DNA of 64,000 nt. Source: Hirudo medicinalis. Lineage: Eukaryota; Annelida; Clitellata; Hirudinida; Hirudinidae. Made by a program: the position numbers and the translations under genes. The stretch is taken from positions 376,486-440,485 of the forward strand of contig MPNW01000030.1 of NCBI GenBank assembly GCA_011800805.1, in the 5' to 3' direction. The notes beneath the pieces are model-generated. The model searched no databases. It was not told the origin of the DNA and was given only the letters and a program-made list of their open reading frames with translations. Shown piece by piece: positions 46,690 to 58,760 of the stretch (positions are counted from its first letter, which is position 1; the number at the start of each line of letters is the position of its first letter).

Positions 46690-49600
46690 ATGGTGTCTTG
46701 GCACGTATTTGTTAGTTGTCTAACACTTTGTATTGCCAATTCGTTGTCGATTCCGAGATCTCACAGTAATAGAGCCACTGCGAAGGTATAATTTAATTTT
46801 GTGAATAACAATTTAAGGCATAGTGAAAGCATTTGGGAGCTGTTTAATTATTTTTATTAAATAATATTGCAATAAAGCCACTCAGTGATGAGATTCACTA
46901 TGGAGGAGACAACAGTGAACACAATCCTGAATTTGACCATGAGGCATTTTTAGGAGAGGAAGAAGCGAGACATTTCGATGAACTTTCTCCAGAGGAAAGC
47001 AAATTCCGCTTGGGGTTTGAATCATTACAACAGAACAGATGATTTAGAACATTTATGATACATATTTATGATTTGCTGTAAAAAAGATTGTTTTATTGTG
47101 GCTTAAAGAATGCCAGTAAACATTATGACAAGTTCTAAAAACTATATGGTTATCATGACAATTTCTGTTTCAGACTACTATTTGACAAAATAGACACAAA
47201 CAGTGATGGTTCTCTTTCTACATCAGAACTTCAGGATTGGATTACAAAAATTCAATTCAGATATGCTGAGGAAGATGCTGTTAAGAGATGGAATGAAATC
47301 ATGACAAATAGAAAGGGCAAAATGGAATGGAATGAATATGAACTCCATAACTTTGGAAGCAAAGAAACAAGTAATGTAATTTTAATTTTCATGACAATGC
47401 CTTAACACATAACACCTTAACACAGCCGTATAGCAGCCTAGCTAATAATTATTTAGAAAAAATATTTCATTATAATCCAAGTTTTCCAAAAGAGATTCGT
47501 TGATTTCATTGGGTCATTTTTAGTGTATGACAGTTTCTTGGATAAGTGTTGTTAATGTTGAGAGTTGCTCCAAAATTATCATTACAAATGTTGAGATCAA
47601 GCTCGTGTGTAATTCTTGGGTACAATGCGATAGGTTTTTTTTTAGATATTTATAAATAATTTTATATGCAATTCTATAAGAAATTCCAATTTGTACATTA
47701 TGAATTTATGCATCTGTTCGATCATTATCTCTCTCACAAGTTACACAATACATCTTTATTTCTTAAATATGTCAAGTTTGAAAGTTGATGAATTCCCTGG
47801 GATAAAATTTAACATCTGTTTGCAGTGATTTCACCTGTCCTTTGTCAATATTTGTAACACTCTCAGAATACTTAGGCAGTGCAAATAAATTCACATCCTC
47901 TTCATTCTTCATAAAGGAAAGATCCTCAAAAGGATCAAGTTTAAAGTTGTTTAAGTGTTTAACTTGAAGTCCCCACCTCTTCTAGTCTGTGCAAGAGATT
48001 GAGGCTAGCAGACATTCTCTTCTCAAAAGCATCTTTGATATTCACATGGTTGTTATTAGATTTCAAAAGTCCAACCCTGCACTTAAAGAACACCTAAAGA
48101 GCTGATGTTGAACTTTTGATAGAGGGCAATAATTCTCTGACAATTCTACATTTTTCTTGGTTTATAATGTATAATTGAAACAAATTTAATAATAAAATCA
48201 AACAATTGGTAAGAAATTCCAATTGTCTCAATTTGTGACCAGTTGAAAGCAGCACTGATGGGGGCATAATCGATATGATAACCAAGGAGAAAACCAGGTG
48301 GAAGGCTGCTGATGCTGATGGAGATAACCTTCTGGAGAAGTCTGAGTTCAGTGCATTCCTTCACCCAGAATCTTCAAAATCCATGGATGATGTTGTTGCT
48401 CAGGTACAGTTGACCTTGTTGTAGATTGAGTTGATAAGTTGTGCTTACATTTTCATCCTTCTGGTTTAATAATGTCATGAATCTTTTTGTTTGTATTTGG
48501 TAAGCCATCCTAGGAAATTAGACTGATTAATTTTATTGTATCATTTCTAAGAATTAACTAAATTTCTAGAACATTAAATTTTATATAAAGTTTGTAGGAT
48601 TGCACGTCCTTCATAATAACGTGCCGATCCTAACCCCGTCGCGATGACTTACCAGGCACGCATCCTTTGTTTGTGGACATCCTCCTTTGTCCTGACTGGC
48701 TATTTAAGAAGCTAAGTCAGGACATTCTTCCCTTCTCTCTCCTACTCTTCCCGCTACGTCGCTACGCTGCTACTCCAGCAGTTATNCCTTTGTTTGTGGA
48801 CATCCTCCTTTGTCCTGACTGGCTATTTAAGAAGCTAAGTCAGGACATTCTTCCCTTCTCTCTCCTACTCTTCCCGCTACGTCGCTACGCTGCTACTCCA
48901 GCAGTTATGTTGTTTTAAATGAGCTTCATAGCGAACTCGTCATTGTCGTCATTGTCGCTACAAATTCTAACGAATGCAACTTAGCCTTAGGCTTTGCAAT
49001 ATTTCGGTTTGTATACGAGCATTTGTGCCAGCAATGATGTTGGCTTGATTAGATAGCCTAATGTAATTGTAAAAATCTTCACTTGTTTGTTTATAAGGAT
49101 TATATTTTATTTTTATGTTATATTTTCAATGTTCACTTTGCAGGAAACATTGGAAGAAATGGATTCAGATGGGGATGGATTTATTGATGTCAAAGAGTTT
49201 TTGAGTAAGGAATTTATTCATTAAACAAAATTACTAAAGCATAACTTTAATTGCACTGAAATTTTCCAACAGGTGACCTGGTCGGAGAGAGTGATGACGA
49301 CGATGATGAAGAAGATGATGATGAATGGATTGAAACTGAAAGGCAAAATTTCAAAGATAATCTGGATGCTGATCGTGATGGAAAGCTGAATAAGGAGGAG
49401 TTGAAAAAGTGGCTTCTAAGTGACGACCACGAGCAGATTGTAGAGGAGACCGAACACCTGTTCAATCAGGCTGATGTTAACCAGGTATTTTTACCAGTCT
49501 AATTAGTTATTGTTGAAGTTGATGACAAATTCATTTTGTCCCTTTATTATTGAGTTCAGTGGTGTAAGCTTTGCAGCTGATGTTGCCTATGTTTTGGTTG

Positions 49601-50433
49601 TAATCATATTTTACCAAATTTTGAACTTAATTGTTTTATTCTAGCTTTCTCAAGGAGAAATTAATTTCTGATAATTGGCTTCTAATTGGTCAATAATTAA
49701 TTTTAAGTAATTATTAATTATTAATCAATTTATGCTTTTGGTTGTACTTTCAAAAAAAGGACGGTTTCTGATGCATTTACATTTTTTGCCCATCCGTTGA
49801 CTGCCTCCATGACAACTCCATGAAGGCTTTATGATCGCCCAGCCTTTTGTACGGTTTACTTTCCGAGGGCATTTGTAATAAGTTTGTGCAATTTGAGCAA
49901 ACTGGGTTGCTAACACGACTCATAACCTCTGATGATTTTACCGTTGTATGCAGAAATGCAACCCTATGAACATGTCATTGTGCATTGTTGTACGACATAT
50001 CCCCTTATTGGAATCTTTGCACTGACACCCTAGTGGTGCATTCTTTTACTTATTAATGATTTTTTTTAAATTCTCAAAACATCAACATTTAACGGTTGGT
50101 CAGTGTCTCTCGGTTCACTTTTTGTGATGCCATGATTTAAGCACTTCTGTTACCAGCAAAACATATTTCAATTTATAAGGTGACATGTGCTGGGCACCAT
50201 TGGTATGAGTTTCAAACATCAGAGCACATCTGTTTCTTTGCTATGGCATGCAAGAATGCAACAATAGGAGCTAGCTTGCACAAAAAGGCATGACAGGTTT
50301 GCATCACACCAATGTTTTTTCCTTCCAGGACAACTTTTTAAGCAAACAGGAGGTCCTGGATAAATACGATGTTTTTGTTGGGAGCCAAGCAACTGATTAT
50401 GGTGACTTCCTGGGACAACATGATGAATTTTAA
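46690..50433 (+). CDS. CALU: Calumenin/reticulocalbin-type EF-hand protein of the secretory pathway
   Basis: CREC-family Ca2+-binding protein retained in the ER/Golgi. Seven exons: 46690-46785, 46878-47014, 47174-47370, 48243-48403, 49144-49204, 49273-49484, 50329-50433, giving 322 residues (human calumenin 315). Signal peptide [22 protein letters not shown]-hand loops in order: [12 protein letters not shown]; a degenerate second loop near [58 protein letters not shown]. The C-terminus ends FLGQHDEF, where HDEF is the calumenin retention signal; VGSQATD just before it is also calumenin-like. An acidic [11 protein letters not shown] insert precedes EF-5. Introns 3, 4 and 6 are 740-870 bases; intron 4 contains a repeat insertion and an assembly N. 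Calumenin is preferred over reticulocalbin because of the HDEF end. Confidence 0.96.
48595..48632 (+). repeat. Dispersed hairpin repeat, copy B
   Basis: The 38-base partner of the hairpin at 3024-3061: TAGGATTGCACGT arm, ACGTGCCGATCCTA arm, about 11-base loop. It begins a repeat-like insertion in calumenin intron 4 that extends to roughly 48975. Confidence 0.55.
48665..48907 (+). repeat. 121-base direct duplication flanking an ambiguous base
   Basis: About 121 bases starting CTTTGTTTGTGGACATCC and ending CCAGCAGTTAT occur twice, essentially identical, on either side of a single N at 48786. Identity this high exactly at an N suggests a scaffold or gap-filling join made from overlapping contig ends; a true tandem repeat is possible. 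It is intronic, so the calumenin protein is unaffected. Confidence 0.85.
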
Positions 50434-50954
50434 AGGTTTATGAATTATGTTTCTGCACCTTTTTAGACAACAGTTGTTAGTGTTATTTGTTTTGGGAATG
50501 AGATCTCTTCGTCTAATTTGAGCCTAGTCCAAGATTGCTTAGAGTTTGTGGTGTTGTGCTGAGTTTGATTGTTATTGCTCTCAATGAGTTCTTATCTACT
50601 CTGCTTGTTATTAAAAGGTTGCTTGTTGTTTGTTACCTGTGTGTTTTCACTAAACTGCCTAAGTGCTCTTAACATGTCAATGGAATGTTTGGAGAGGATG
50701 TTAAATATGTTTGGTTTGCCATTTCACAGACTTAAATAAATCCTGAATCTCAGATGTCAGTGATAACAGTAGTGTACTGTTGGCAAATTTCATGGTAATT
50801 TATTTGTAATGTTTTAAATGATTTCTTGATTGCTTGAGACTGTGGATTATAAGTTTGAGTAAATAATTAGCTCTGCCAAATCGATGTAAACCCTCTGTGT
50901 AGTCAAAAACATAACCTTTGTATTATTTATGCAATTGTTATTTTTAATGTCATG

Positions 50955-50960
50955 AATAAA
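50955..50960 (+). promoter_or_regulatory. Candidate poly(A) signal of calumenin
   Basis: AATAAA about 520 bases after the stop codon; a second AATAAA lies nearer, at about 50735. Either could be used. Confidence 0.35.
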
Positions 50961-51137
50961 ATCAATGTTGCCCTTTGGGTCCGACGAATGTATTTTTTGA
51001 ACTGATGCTGAATTAAGGTAATCAATATCTTATTAGGATGGAGATGGATTTTGCGGATCTATTTTTAGAATAGGCAATGTTTTGCCACCAGCTTTGGGTT
51101 ATAATTAATCTTTAATGTATTTAAATTTATACCATAG

Positions 51138-51230
51138 ATTAGTTTTTCCATATATTTCCTACTGCAATATAGTATGGGCATCAAACTATCCTTGACATCT
51201 TGTTTCTCTGTGCACTCCATAAATGCTTTA
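51138..51230 (+). repeat. Direct repeat, copy 1
   Basis: About 93 bases beginning AGTTTTTCCATATATTTCC, repeated at 51902-51995 with a few substitutions and one small indel. The function is unknown; compare the finding on this pair. Confidence 0.8.
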
Positions 51231-51901
51231 CTTCAAATAAGTATTGAATAATTAAAAATATATTGCAGGTTCATTAAACTAGCAGGAGAGTGAGTGTGTG
51301 ATGGATAAAACAGAGTTTGAATAAAATTGATTGCCTCATTTCACTTTTTGGTTCATTCAGTGAGTTCACGGTGTTTACACCCTGTGATTAAACAGTGTAG
51401 AGCTCCAAAAGCAATGTTGGGTTAGGGGCGTGTTGTGGATAATGAAAAGAACACTTCGTTTTTATGAAGCCACAAAAGGCTTGAAACAGACGTCAAAGCT
51501 ATTTTTATATTCGAAGTTTCAGTACCTAACCTGACGAAATGCATTATTGGCAATGCTGACTAGGCTGGAATCTCTGGACTTGAGTTCTATCTGCTAATTG
51601 GCGGCTGCAATGATTACAAGGGAACTTGAGATGCGCTTCGAGGGCTACTGACTTGTTTTCAACGCTGGACCCATTTTGACCCCTCACGAGCTATGACTGT
51701 TATGCTATGTTATGCCAGGTTTGCTACACGACACGACTATTAAGCATACTTATGTTCAACATGTTGCCGAATTGTTTAGCAAATATTACGTAGTTACACA
51801 TTCACTCCCTTGAATCAAAGATCTCTAAGAACATCGGTTTAATTTCTCGGATATGTAGTTTTTTAAATACTAAACTTTAATGCTTAATGTTGTAATACAT
51901 C

Positions 51902-51995
51902 TTAGTTTTTCCATATATTTCCTAATGCAATATAGTATGGGCATCAAACTATCCTTGACGTCTTGTTTCTCAGTGTAACCTCCATAAACGCCTTA
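51902..51995 (+). repeat. Direct repeat, copy 2
   Basis: Second copy of the 51138-51230 segment; the two share GGGCATCAAACTATCCTTGA. They are separated by about 670 bases of unrelated sequence. Confidence 0.8.
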
Positions 51996-52349
51996 TTCGG
52001 ATCCTGTTCCACTTACCTCACACTTACTCACTCCTGTAGCTTATCAACATTTTTTTTCCGAGTAAATTTATTAATCATCAAAATTAAAGAAACAAAGCAA
52101 ACAAAACCAACGGGCGGATTTGTTGAAATAGTTTAGTTAATTGTTCTATGTTATGTGGTTCTGGGGACGCGGAGTTTGGTGAGAAGTTGCAGAGAGTAGC
52201 TTATCGTGATGAAGTTGTCGATAGAAACTTTGTTGTATAAAGACTGTAGACAAGTTCCTTAATTGCTTAAAGTTGACCGTTAAATTCAGTTGTTTATTAA
52301 ACTATTAACTGTTGTTCCGTTTTCTTCTATAATTTTCAATAGGATTAAT

Positions 52350-55300
52350 AAAGAACTCATGGATCAGTCTTAAGGAAGCGCAAGCCTGCGCTGACAAGCT
52401 GACCCAGAAATATCAATTAATTGAAATAACAGTAATAAACCTATCAAATAAACAATTAATCGAAAATATCACGAACTAAGTACAATTTATAGGACAATTT
52501 AAATAATAAATATAAAACTATGAATGGTCCAGTCTGCGTCTGATTTTTGATAGATGAGGGAATGGTGTTGTATAGTCTAGGTCCGTAGCATGTTATTGAA
52601 AAGAGCTTAAGGGTGGTTTAGGAAAAAGAAGATGGACTATATTCATGTATGACGGAGGGAGTATGAAGGTTTGGTGTAGTTGACGCTTTTGGACATAAGA
52701 CCTACAAATTTATCTGGAAGGGCATTCTTATTGTAAGAAAACATAAAAAGGGCAGTTTTGAAGACTATGTATTTGTTGAAGATTTAATAAATTGTTATTG
52801 ATAAAAGTCGAATTTGTGTGAGATAAAATTGACAGTGAAAATGTTATACGGATGACACGCTTTTGTAAAATAAATAATTGGTTTAAACGAGTGTGATACG
52901 TAGATGCCCATACAATATTACAGTAAGTAAGATAAGGATAAATAAGGGAAAAATATACTAGTAATGCTGTCTTGGTACTTACAAAAGGACGGATTCTAGC
53001 AATGATACCGATATTTCTAGCTATTCGGCCTTGTATGTGCTTTATGTGATCAAGCCAGGATAGGTGTTCATCAAGTATAATACCAAGATATCGAAAGCTA
53101 GTGACTCTTATCAGATCAATATTATTTATGGAAGGGGGAGAATCATAAAGTATGACCTTTTTTGGAGAATGAAAAATAATGAAATTTGATTTGTTATCAA
53201 ATGTTAAGTGAAAGTCGATTAGTTATGATCCAGTTATTGATGTTGTAAAGTTCCTTGTTTGAAGATTGAATAAGAGCATTAATATTGTCACCAGAAGTAT
53301 AAACAGTAATGTCATCAGAATGTAATAATACCTTAAACAAAGTCGATGTACAGTTGAAATCATTCATATACACATGAAAAAGAAGTTGACCTAAAATAGA
53401 TCCTAGAGGTACACCATAATTTACAATGACATCATCAGAGTCGGTGTTATTATAAGCAACCCTTTGTTTTCTATTAGCTAAATAATCAATGAACCATTTT
53501 AAAACTATGCCTCTAATACCATAATATTCAAGTTTAGAAAATAGAATTTGGTGATTCACAGATTCAAAAGCCTTTTTTTAGATCAAGGAAAGAGGCAAGG
53601 AGAACTTCTCCAGAGTCTACAGCATTAGAAATATCAGACTAAAGTAATAAAAGAAGCATATAGGTAGAAAGATTCTTCCTAAAGCCAAATTGTGATCTAT
53701 TAAAAAATTAAATTTGTCAAAATAATCATATAGTCTATTATGTACAATTTTTCAATGAGTTTTGAAAAATAGGGTAAGATGGAAATTGGCCTGTAATTAC
53801 TGAAATGACTATAATTTCAAGATTTATATATCGGAATGACTTTGGCAGATTTTAATTCTAGAAGAACAAGACCAGTGCAAAAAGAACAATTAAATATTGA
53901 TGATAAGGGGTCTGCAATTAAAGATATAAATTCATGTGCAATATATGGATCAATATCATCAGTACCACAGCTATGAGATATTTTGAATGTACGAGAAAGT
54001 TTTATAATCTCCAAAGGATTTGTTGGAAGGAAGCTCATAGATTGTATATTTGGTTGAGTAAGGTATGACTCAAAACTATTATTTGAGGAAGTAGGAATGT
54101 TGCTTGCAATCCAATAGTAGAGAAATATTGGTTAAATTTGTTTGCTACATCCTGAGATGACAGTTTTTTTACCATTATCATCAAAAAACAAAGAAATAAC
54201 CATTAACGGATTTTGTTATCCTATTAAAGATCTTATTAGATTCCAAGTTTTATGCATATTTGATTTGTATTCTGAAAATAGTTTATTGTAGTATATCTTT
54301 TTGGCTTGAAATTTAACTTTCTTAGAGTTATTTCTGTATTTGACAAAAGCTTGTTTATTTTGTTCAGAAGGATATTGAATAAAATATCTATAAAGTTTAT
54401 TCTTTTTTTTACAAGATTTGAGAAGTGCAAAAGTCATCCACGGTTGTTTACATTTTTTTGAGGATCCAAGTTGAGACACTAATGGAAAGGACTTATTGTA
54501 TAGATCAGAAAATAAGGACAGGAAATTGTTGTAAGCTAAACATGGATTATTATCTTCAACATATTTGTACACATCTGACCAATCTCTTGAGTTAAGTAAA
54601 CTAATAAATTTATTTTTGCAATTTTGCTTATTTAGCTTAAATTGTTTAGGATTAGGACTGTTAGGGTAGAATTTGAGGGGAACTTGAAGAAATATTGGGA
54701 AATTATCAGAGATGTCATCAACAAGGATCTTAGTTGTACAGTTATAGAGAGGAAAATTGGTGAAAATGTTGTCAATTGCAGTTTGAGAGTGTGGAGTAAT
54801 TCTTGTGGGTTTTGTAAATATAGGAATTAATAAGCAAGAAGCAATGTTATTGTAAAATTGTGATGATGATTGATATAGAGAAGCAGTCAAAAATTCAATG
54901 TTATAGTCACCAAGTAGAAAAATTTGTCTATTTTTAAAATAATTCAATAAATTGAAAAACTCAATGTTAAATAAGTTTAAGTTACAATCAGGGTGTATGT
55001 AAACAACACCAACAAAAATATCTGAACATTTATGCTGTGGAATTTTTAGTAACAGAAACTCAAACGAAGTAACAGAAATGTTAATAGAAATTGGGTCAAT
55101 AACCTGAAATGAAATATCTTCTGAAAGTAAAAAAAACCAACTCCTCCACCTCTGTTAACCATTCCACTTTTGAAATATAATCTTTTACAGAAGCACAATT
55201 TTCAGTATTGGCATCCAGCCAAGTCTCAGTAAGTGCAATTATATTTGCACCACATAGTTCAACAAGAAGCTCCACATCGTGTACCTTACTTAATAAACTA

Positions 55301-55680
55301 CGACAATTGATATGTAATAATGACAATTTATCCTTTGAGTTCAGCAGGGAGGATGGTATGGTGTAAACGTCATTAGAAAGAAAAATAGGATTAAACATGT
55401 TATCAGGACTAAAATTCAAATCAAATTCAAACAATCTTCTTTGGTATCCATTACAATTTCTCCAGATCTTCCAGCAAAGAGATTTTCAATGGAGCTTCAT
55501 TCGGGAGTTTAGATTTCTTGATGTACACCATATCATTGTTTGCCCAAGCATTGCTGGCTTTTTTCTGCTTGACTAATTGTCTGCATTCAAAAAATATGTG
55601 AGCATTATATTTAACATTTATTGAACACAAACTCTTAAACATCCTCCAGTTGAGGTTATTCAAAAACCAATCTCTTTATG
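52350..55680 (-). mobile_element. Long, decayed non-LTR retrotransposon (endonuclease plus reverse transcriptase)
   Basis: On the minus strand, several frames give the ordered parts of an APE-type non-LTR element. Endonuclease: LHINCRSLLSKVHDVELL and ALTETWLDAN (about 55330-55190), FLLGDYNIEF and TRITPHSQTAIDNIFTN (about 54930-54740). Reverse transcriptase: SHSCGTDDIDP (about 53990), NHQILFSKLEYYGIRGIVL (about 53555), GVPLGSILGQLLFHVYMND, and SDDIT where an active enzyme has ADDT. Post-RT part: DERLSWLDHIKHIQ and RIRPFVSTKTALLVYFSLIY (about 53090-52900), ending with YGPRLYNTIPSSIK (about 52600). Frameshifts and the altered catalytic box mean it is dead. It resembles the jockey/CR1 group; the exact clade is not assigned. 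Both ends are approximate. Confidence 0.88.
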
Positions 55681-55879
55681 TATAAATTCATCAACCATTT
55701 ATTACCATCGCCTTTTAATAGCTTTTTTACCTAATCGTCTGATGTTCACCCTCGTCTTCTGCGGTCGTCCGGCAATTTTCGTGCTGATTTTGCACATACT
55801 AGGTTTTCAATTAAATACTTTGCTCCACGTAATCATGAGCTCACTTTACAAATAATATAATTTTCTGATTAGTTGCACA

Positions 55880-56935
55880 TTTTCAGAAATACTGACGAAT
55901 ATACTGCGGACCTGTCAAGAATCATCGCCATGGGCTGCGATCACACTTCTATGCCGACGACACGCAGTCTTCACTGTATGGTCACTGTGATGTCAACAAC
56001 GTCGCAGGGCTTTCCACGCTGGTCTCGGCGTGCATTGACGACGTTTACCAATGAATGAAATCGAGTCGCATACAACTCAATTCAAACAAATCGGAAGTCA
56101 TTTGGTTCACAACCCGCCGTCGTAGTCATCAGTGCCCATCTGCGCCTGGGAAATGATTGGATTTCGCAATCTTCCTCAGTAAGAGACCTCGGCGTCTTCC
56201 TGGACTCCGACTTGACCATGCAAGCTCATGTCGGTCATATAAAACGCATGTGCTTCATGATGCTGCAACCGAGAGATCCGAGCTGTTGCAGCATACCTTC
56301 CGTCGTTCACCTCTTTAGTCCTTTCCAAGCTCGACTACTGCAACTCAGTTCTGCTCGGGCTACCCAAAACTCTAACTCGTCGCCTGCAATCCGTCGTCAA
56401 TGCAGCTGCCAGGTTTGTGATGAGAAAACACAAATATGACCACATCACCCCCATCCTTAGTGAATTCCATTGGCTGGGGATCGAACGCAGGATTGAATTC
56501 AAAGTGGCACTTCTAGTTTTCAAGTGCCTCAAAGAGATGGCTCCCCCGTATCTTGCATCGAAAGTAACTTGCCTCCGTGACTTGCCTAGTCGAAAACATC
56601 TTCTTCGTCGCTCCTCTTCGTTCCGGTCGGGCGACTCAAATGTGCTGGGGACAGGTCGATTTCGGTTGCTGGCCCAAGGATCTGGAACCAACTTCCACCT
56701 CAGGTTACATCCGCAGCAACCATTGAAAGCTTTAGAATGTCTCTCAAGATGCATTTATACGATGGTCTTGAGGTCCTGTGATTCGGACTTACGTCACCAT
56801 AAAGATTGTCTTATTTGTACACATCCGGATGGCAATAGTTCGCATCACATTGAGGCGCTTCCGGCATCTGACATTAACTGCAGTCGTTTGAGCTTTCCAC
56901 AATTGCGTGCAATTGTCGAAAGTTCTTGCTAAAAA
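55880..56935 (+). mobile_element. 5'-truncated non-LTR retrotransposon fragment, CR1/L2-like
   Basis: Plus-strand frames show the end of a reverse transcriptase (SHFYADDTQSSLYGHCD at about 55940, with the intact YADD box; then IQLNSNKSEVIWFTTRRR and RDLGVFLDSDLTMQAHV). The family C-terminus follows (YDHITPILSEFHWLGIERR, LVFKCLKEMAPPYLASKV, DLPSRKHLLRRSS) and closes at a stop at 56932. Frames change at least twice, so it is inactive. The sequence differs clearly from the neighbouring minus-strand element; the two lie head to head about 200 bases apart. Confidence 0.85.
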
Positions 56936-57309
56936 AAGGAAGTCATCAAGTTGGAATTCTTACCAGCGCAGAGCGGGGCAAAAATGTAACTGTTGTGTGT
57001 GCTCTTTTTTTTTAGCTCTTTGGAAAACTACGTTTCTCCATTTTTTAAATTTGTTTAGAGGAAAAGAATGAACCCTGTCTTCATGGACAACGCACCAGCA
57101 ATGTCTGTTGGTCATGCCCAAGACAATGGCTGATTGAATATGGAACAAATACATCGCATGTTATTGGTTATTACCTTTGGTTCTAATGTTTAATTTAATT
57201 TCTTAGGCAGCTCAATCAGCGGGATAAGTTTCCCTTAAAGCTGTCCTTTTAGATTGTTTTTTTTTCTTACTATTGTTCATTGTTATTTTAGGAGAAATCC
57301 AAATAAACG

Positions 57310-57603
57310 CTTAAAAAATAAGAAAACTCTTTAATATATCGTAATTTCCTTATACACTTCTTAAAATAGGATAATGTACCAAAATTATGAGACATTAACT
57401 ATTAAATTTGATTAAGGCTGGATACTAGACAGACGATACAGACGATGAAAACTGTCTATTTCGGCAATATCGCAGGTAGTAGGATCACTTTGTCAAGTAA
57501 TTTCTTAAAAACTTCAAAATTTACCGCTAATTCCTTATACATGCATTGAAATAAATCTTGAAATAATGATCATTGAAATTAGTTAAGGTTGGTTACTAGT
57601 TGA
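57310..57603. repeat. Tandem repeat of about 180 bases, first units
   Basis: Two diverged units share the word order CTAATTCCTTATA, AAT-AATG, ATTATGAGA/AATGATCATT, TTAAGGCTGGATACTAG. The second starts about 186 bases after the first. A third unit continues after the element at 57604-58517. Confidence 0.6.
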
Positions 57604-58517
57604 CAGTGTTGTTCGGTAACGGAAAAAAAGTAACTCGCAACTTTAAATAAGGACTTTATACTTGTAACGAAGTTCAGAAATTTGTCAGTGTTTTTACTTG
57701 TAACGAAGAAAGATTTTCGGAAATACTTTTACTTCATTACTTGTCTGTCACAAAGCGTTTTGTTATTGTTGTTGCTTACAACAGTATATAGCTTATATTA
57801 GTTGTTGGTTATGTTATCGTCCGTTACATAACCAGATGATTAGGACGGTGCTCTCACAAAGCGTTACAAAGTAAGGTGAACAACACAACATTAACCAAAA
57901 ATTACCTAAAGTTTAGGTCGATTGTGCGGCTTATTTCAATGTACTAATAAAAATTCATATGTGGTCTGTTCGGTGCAATCGTACGGTTTTATATTTAATG
58001 TTATATACCAAATTAATGATAAATTAATATTGACTATCCCATCTCTACTAGATGGCATATTAGAATTGAGTGATAGACTGTTTGAGAACTTGAAAGTCAA
58101 CAAGCACTTGTGACTGCAACTTCTGTAAGACTTTCCATTACATTGACTGAGGAAAAACACTTTAATTGTGTTTCATAGTGTGAGTGTTACTATTTAGTTA
58201 ATAGTAACAGTTTGGTCATTTTTTTCTAAGCTTTCGCTAAGGAAAAAGAAAGACCACAAGAGATTTATGCATTGGCTCAGGCGTTAATGTTTGAAACATG
58301 ATGTTCGGTCACAATAAAATAGCATACGATGGTTGACAAATGACCATTGCAAAAGCAGCTTTAGTACTTTTACTTGCTTTTAAAGTAGCTTTAAAATAGT
58401 GATACTTTTTATTTGAGTTTCATTTTTCAACAAATACTACCTTGGCTAAGTAAATTTTTGAGGTACCTCCGTGTACTTTTACTTGTGTATTGAAAAGCAG
58501 CACTTTTCACAATACTG
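57604..58517. mobile_element. hAT-like non-autonomous transposon, 914 bases
   Basis: The left end CAGTGTTGTTCGGTAAC and the inverted right end CAGTATTGTGAAAAG share a CAGTRTTGT terminus. Flanking 8-base sequences CTAGTTGA and CTGGTTAA look like a diverged 8-base target-site duplication, as expected for hAT. Subterminal repeats of GTAAC/TACTTTTACTTG words at both ends are typical of hAT elements. No transposase motif is visible in the interior. It sits inside the tandem repeat, splitting a unit. Confidence 0.6.
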
Positions 58518-58760
58518 CTGGTTAACAGTTGGAAGTTTTTGATCTTGAGACCATCGCAGACAGTGCATCAATGTTTGTTTCTTAATTAATTTCTCGAAAA
58601 CTACAAAATATATCGCTAATTCCTTATGAAATCGTTAAAGCAGAATAATGTTTTTAAATTATGAGATAATAATCATTAAAAGTGATTAAGGCTGAATATT
58701 AGTTAATAGACGTTGAAAAGTGCCGATTTTAACGGCAATTGCTTTAGATCTGACGGAATG
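58518..58760. repeat. Tandem repeat of about 180 bases, third unit
   Basis: Continues the repeat after the hAT-like element: ACCATCGCAGACAGTGC, TTTCTCGAAAACTACAAAA, CGCTAATTCCTTATG, ATTATGAGATAATAATCATT, GATTAAGGCTGAATATTAG. Confidence 0.6.

Noticed and set aside
56335..56754. 139-codon minus-strand ORF in the LINE fragment
   Set aside because: It is antisense to the plus-strand non-LTR C-terminus, which has clear family similarity.
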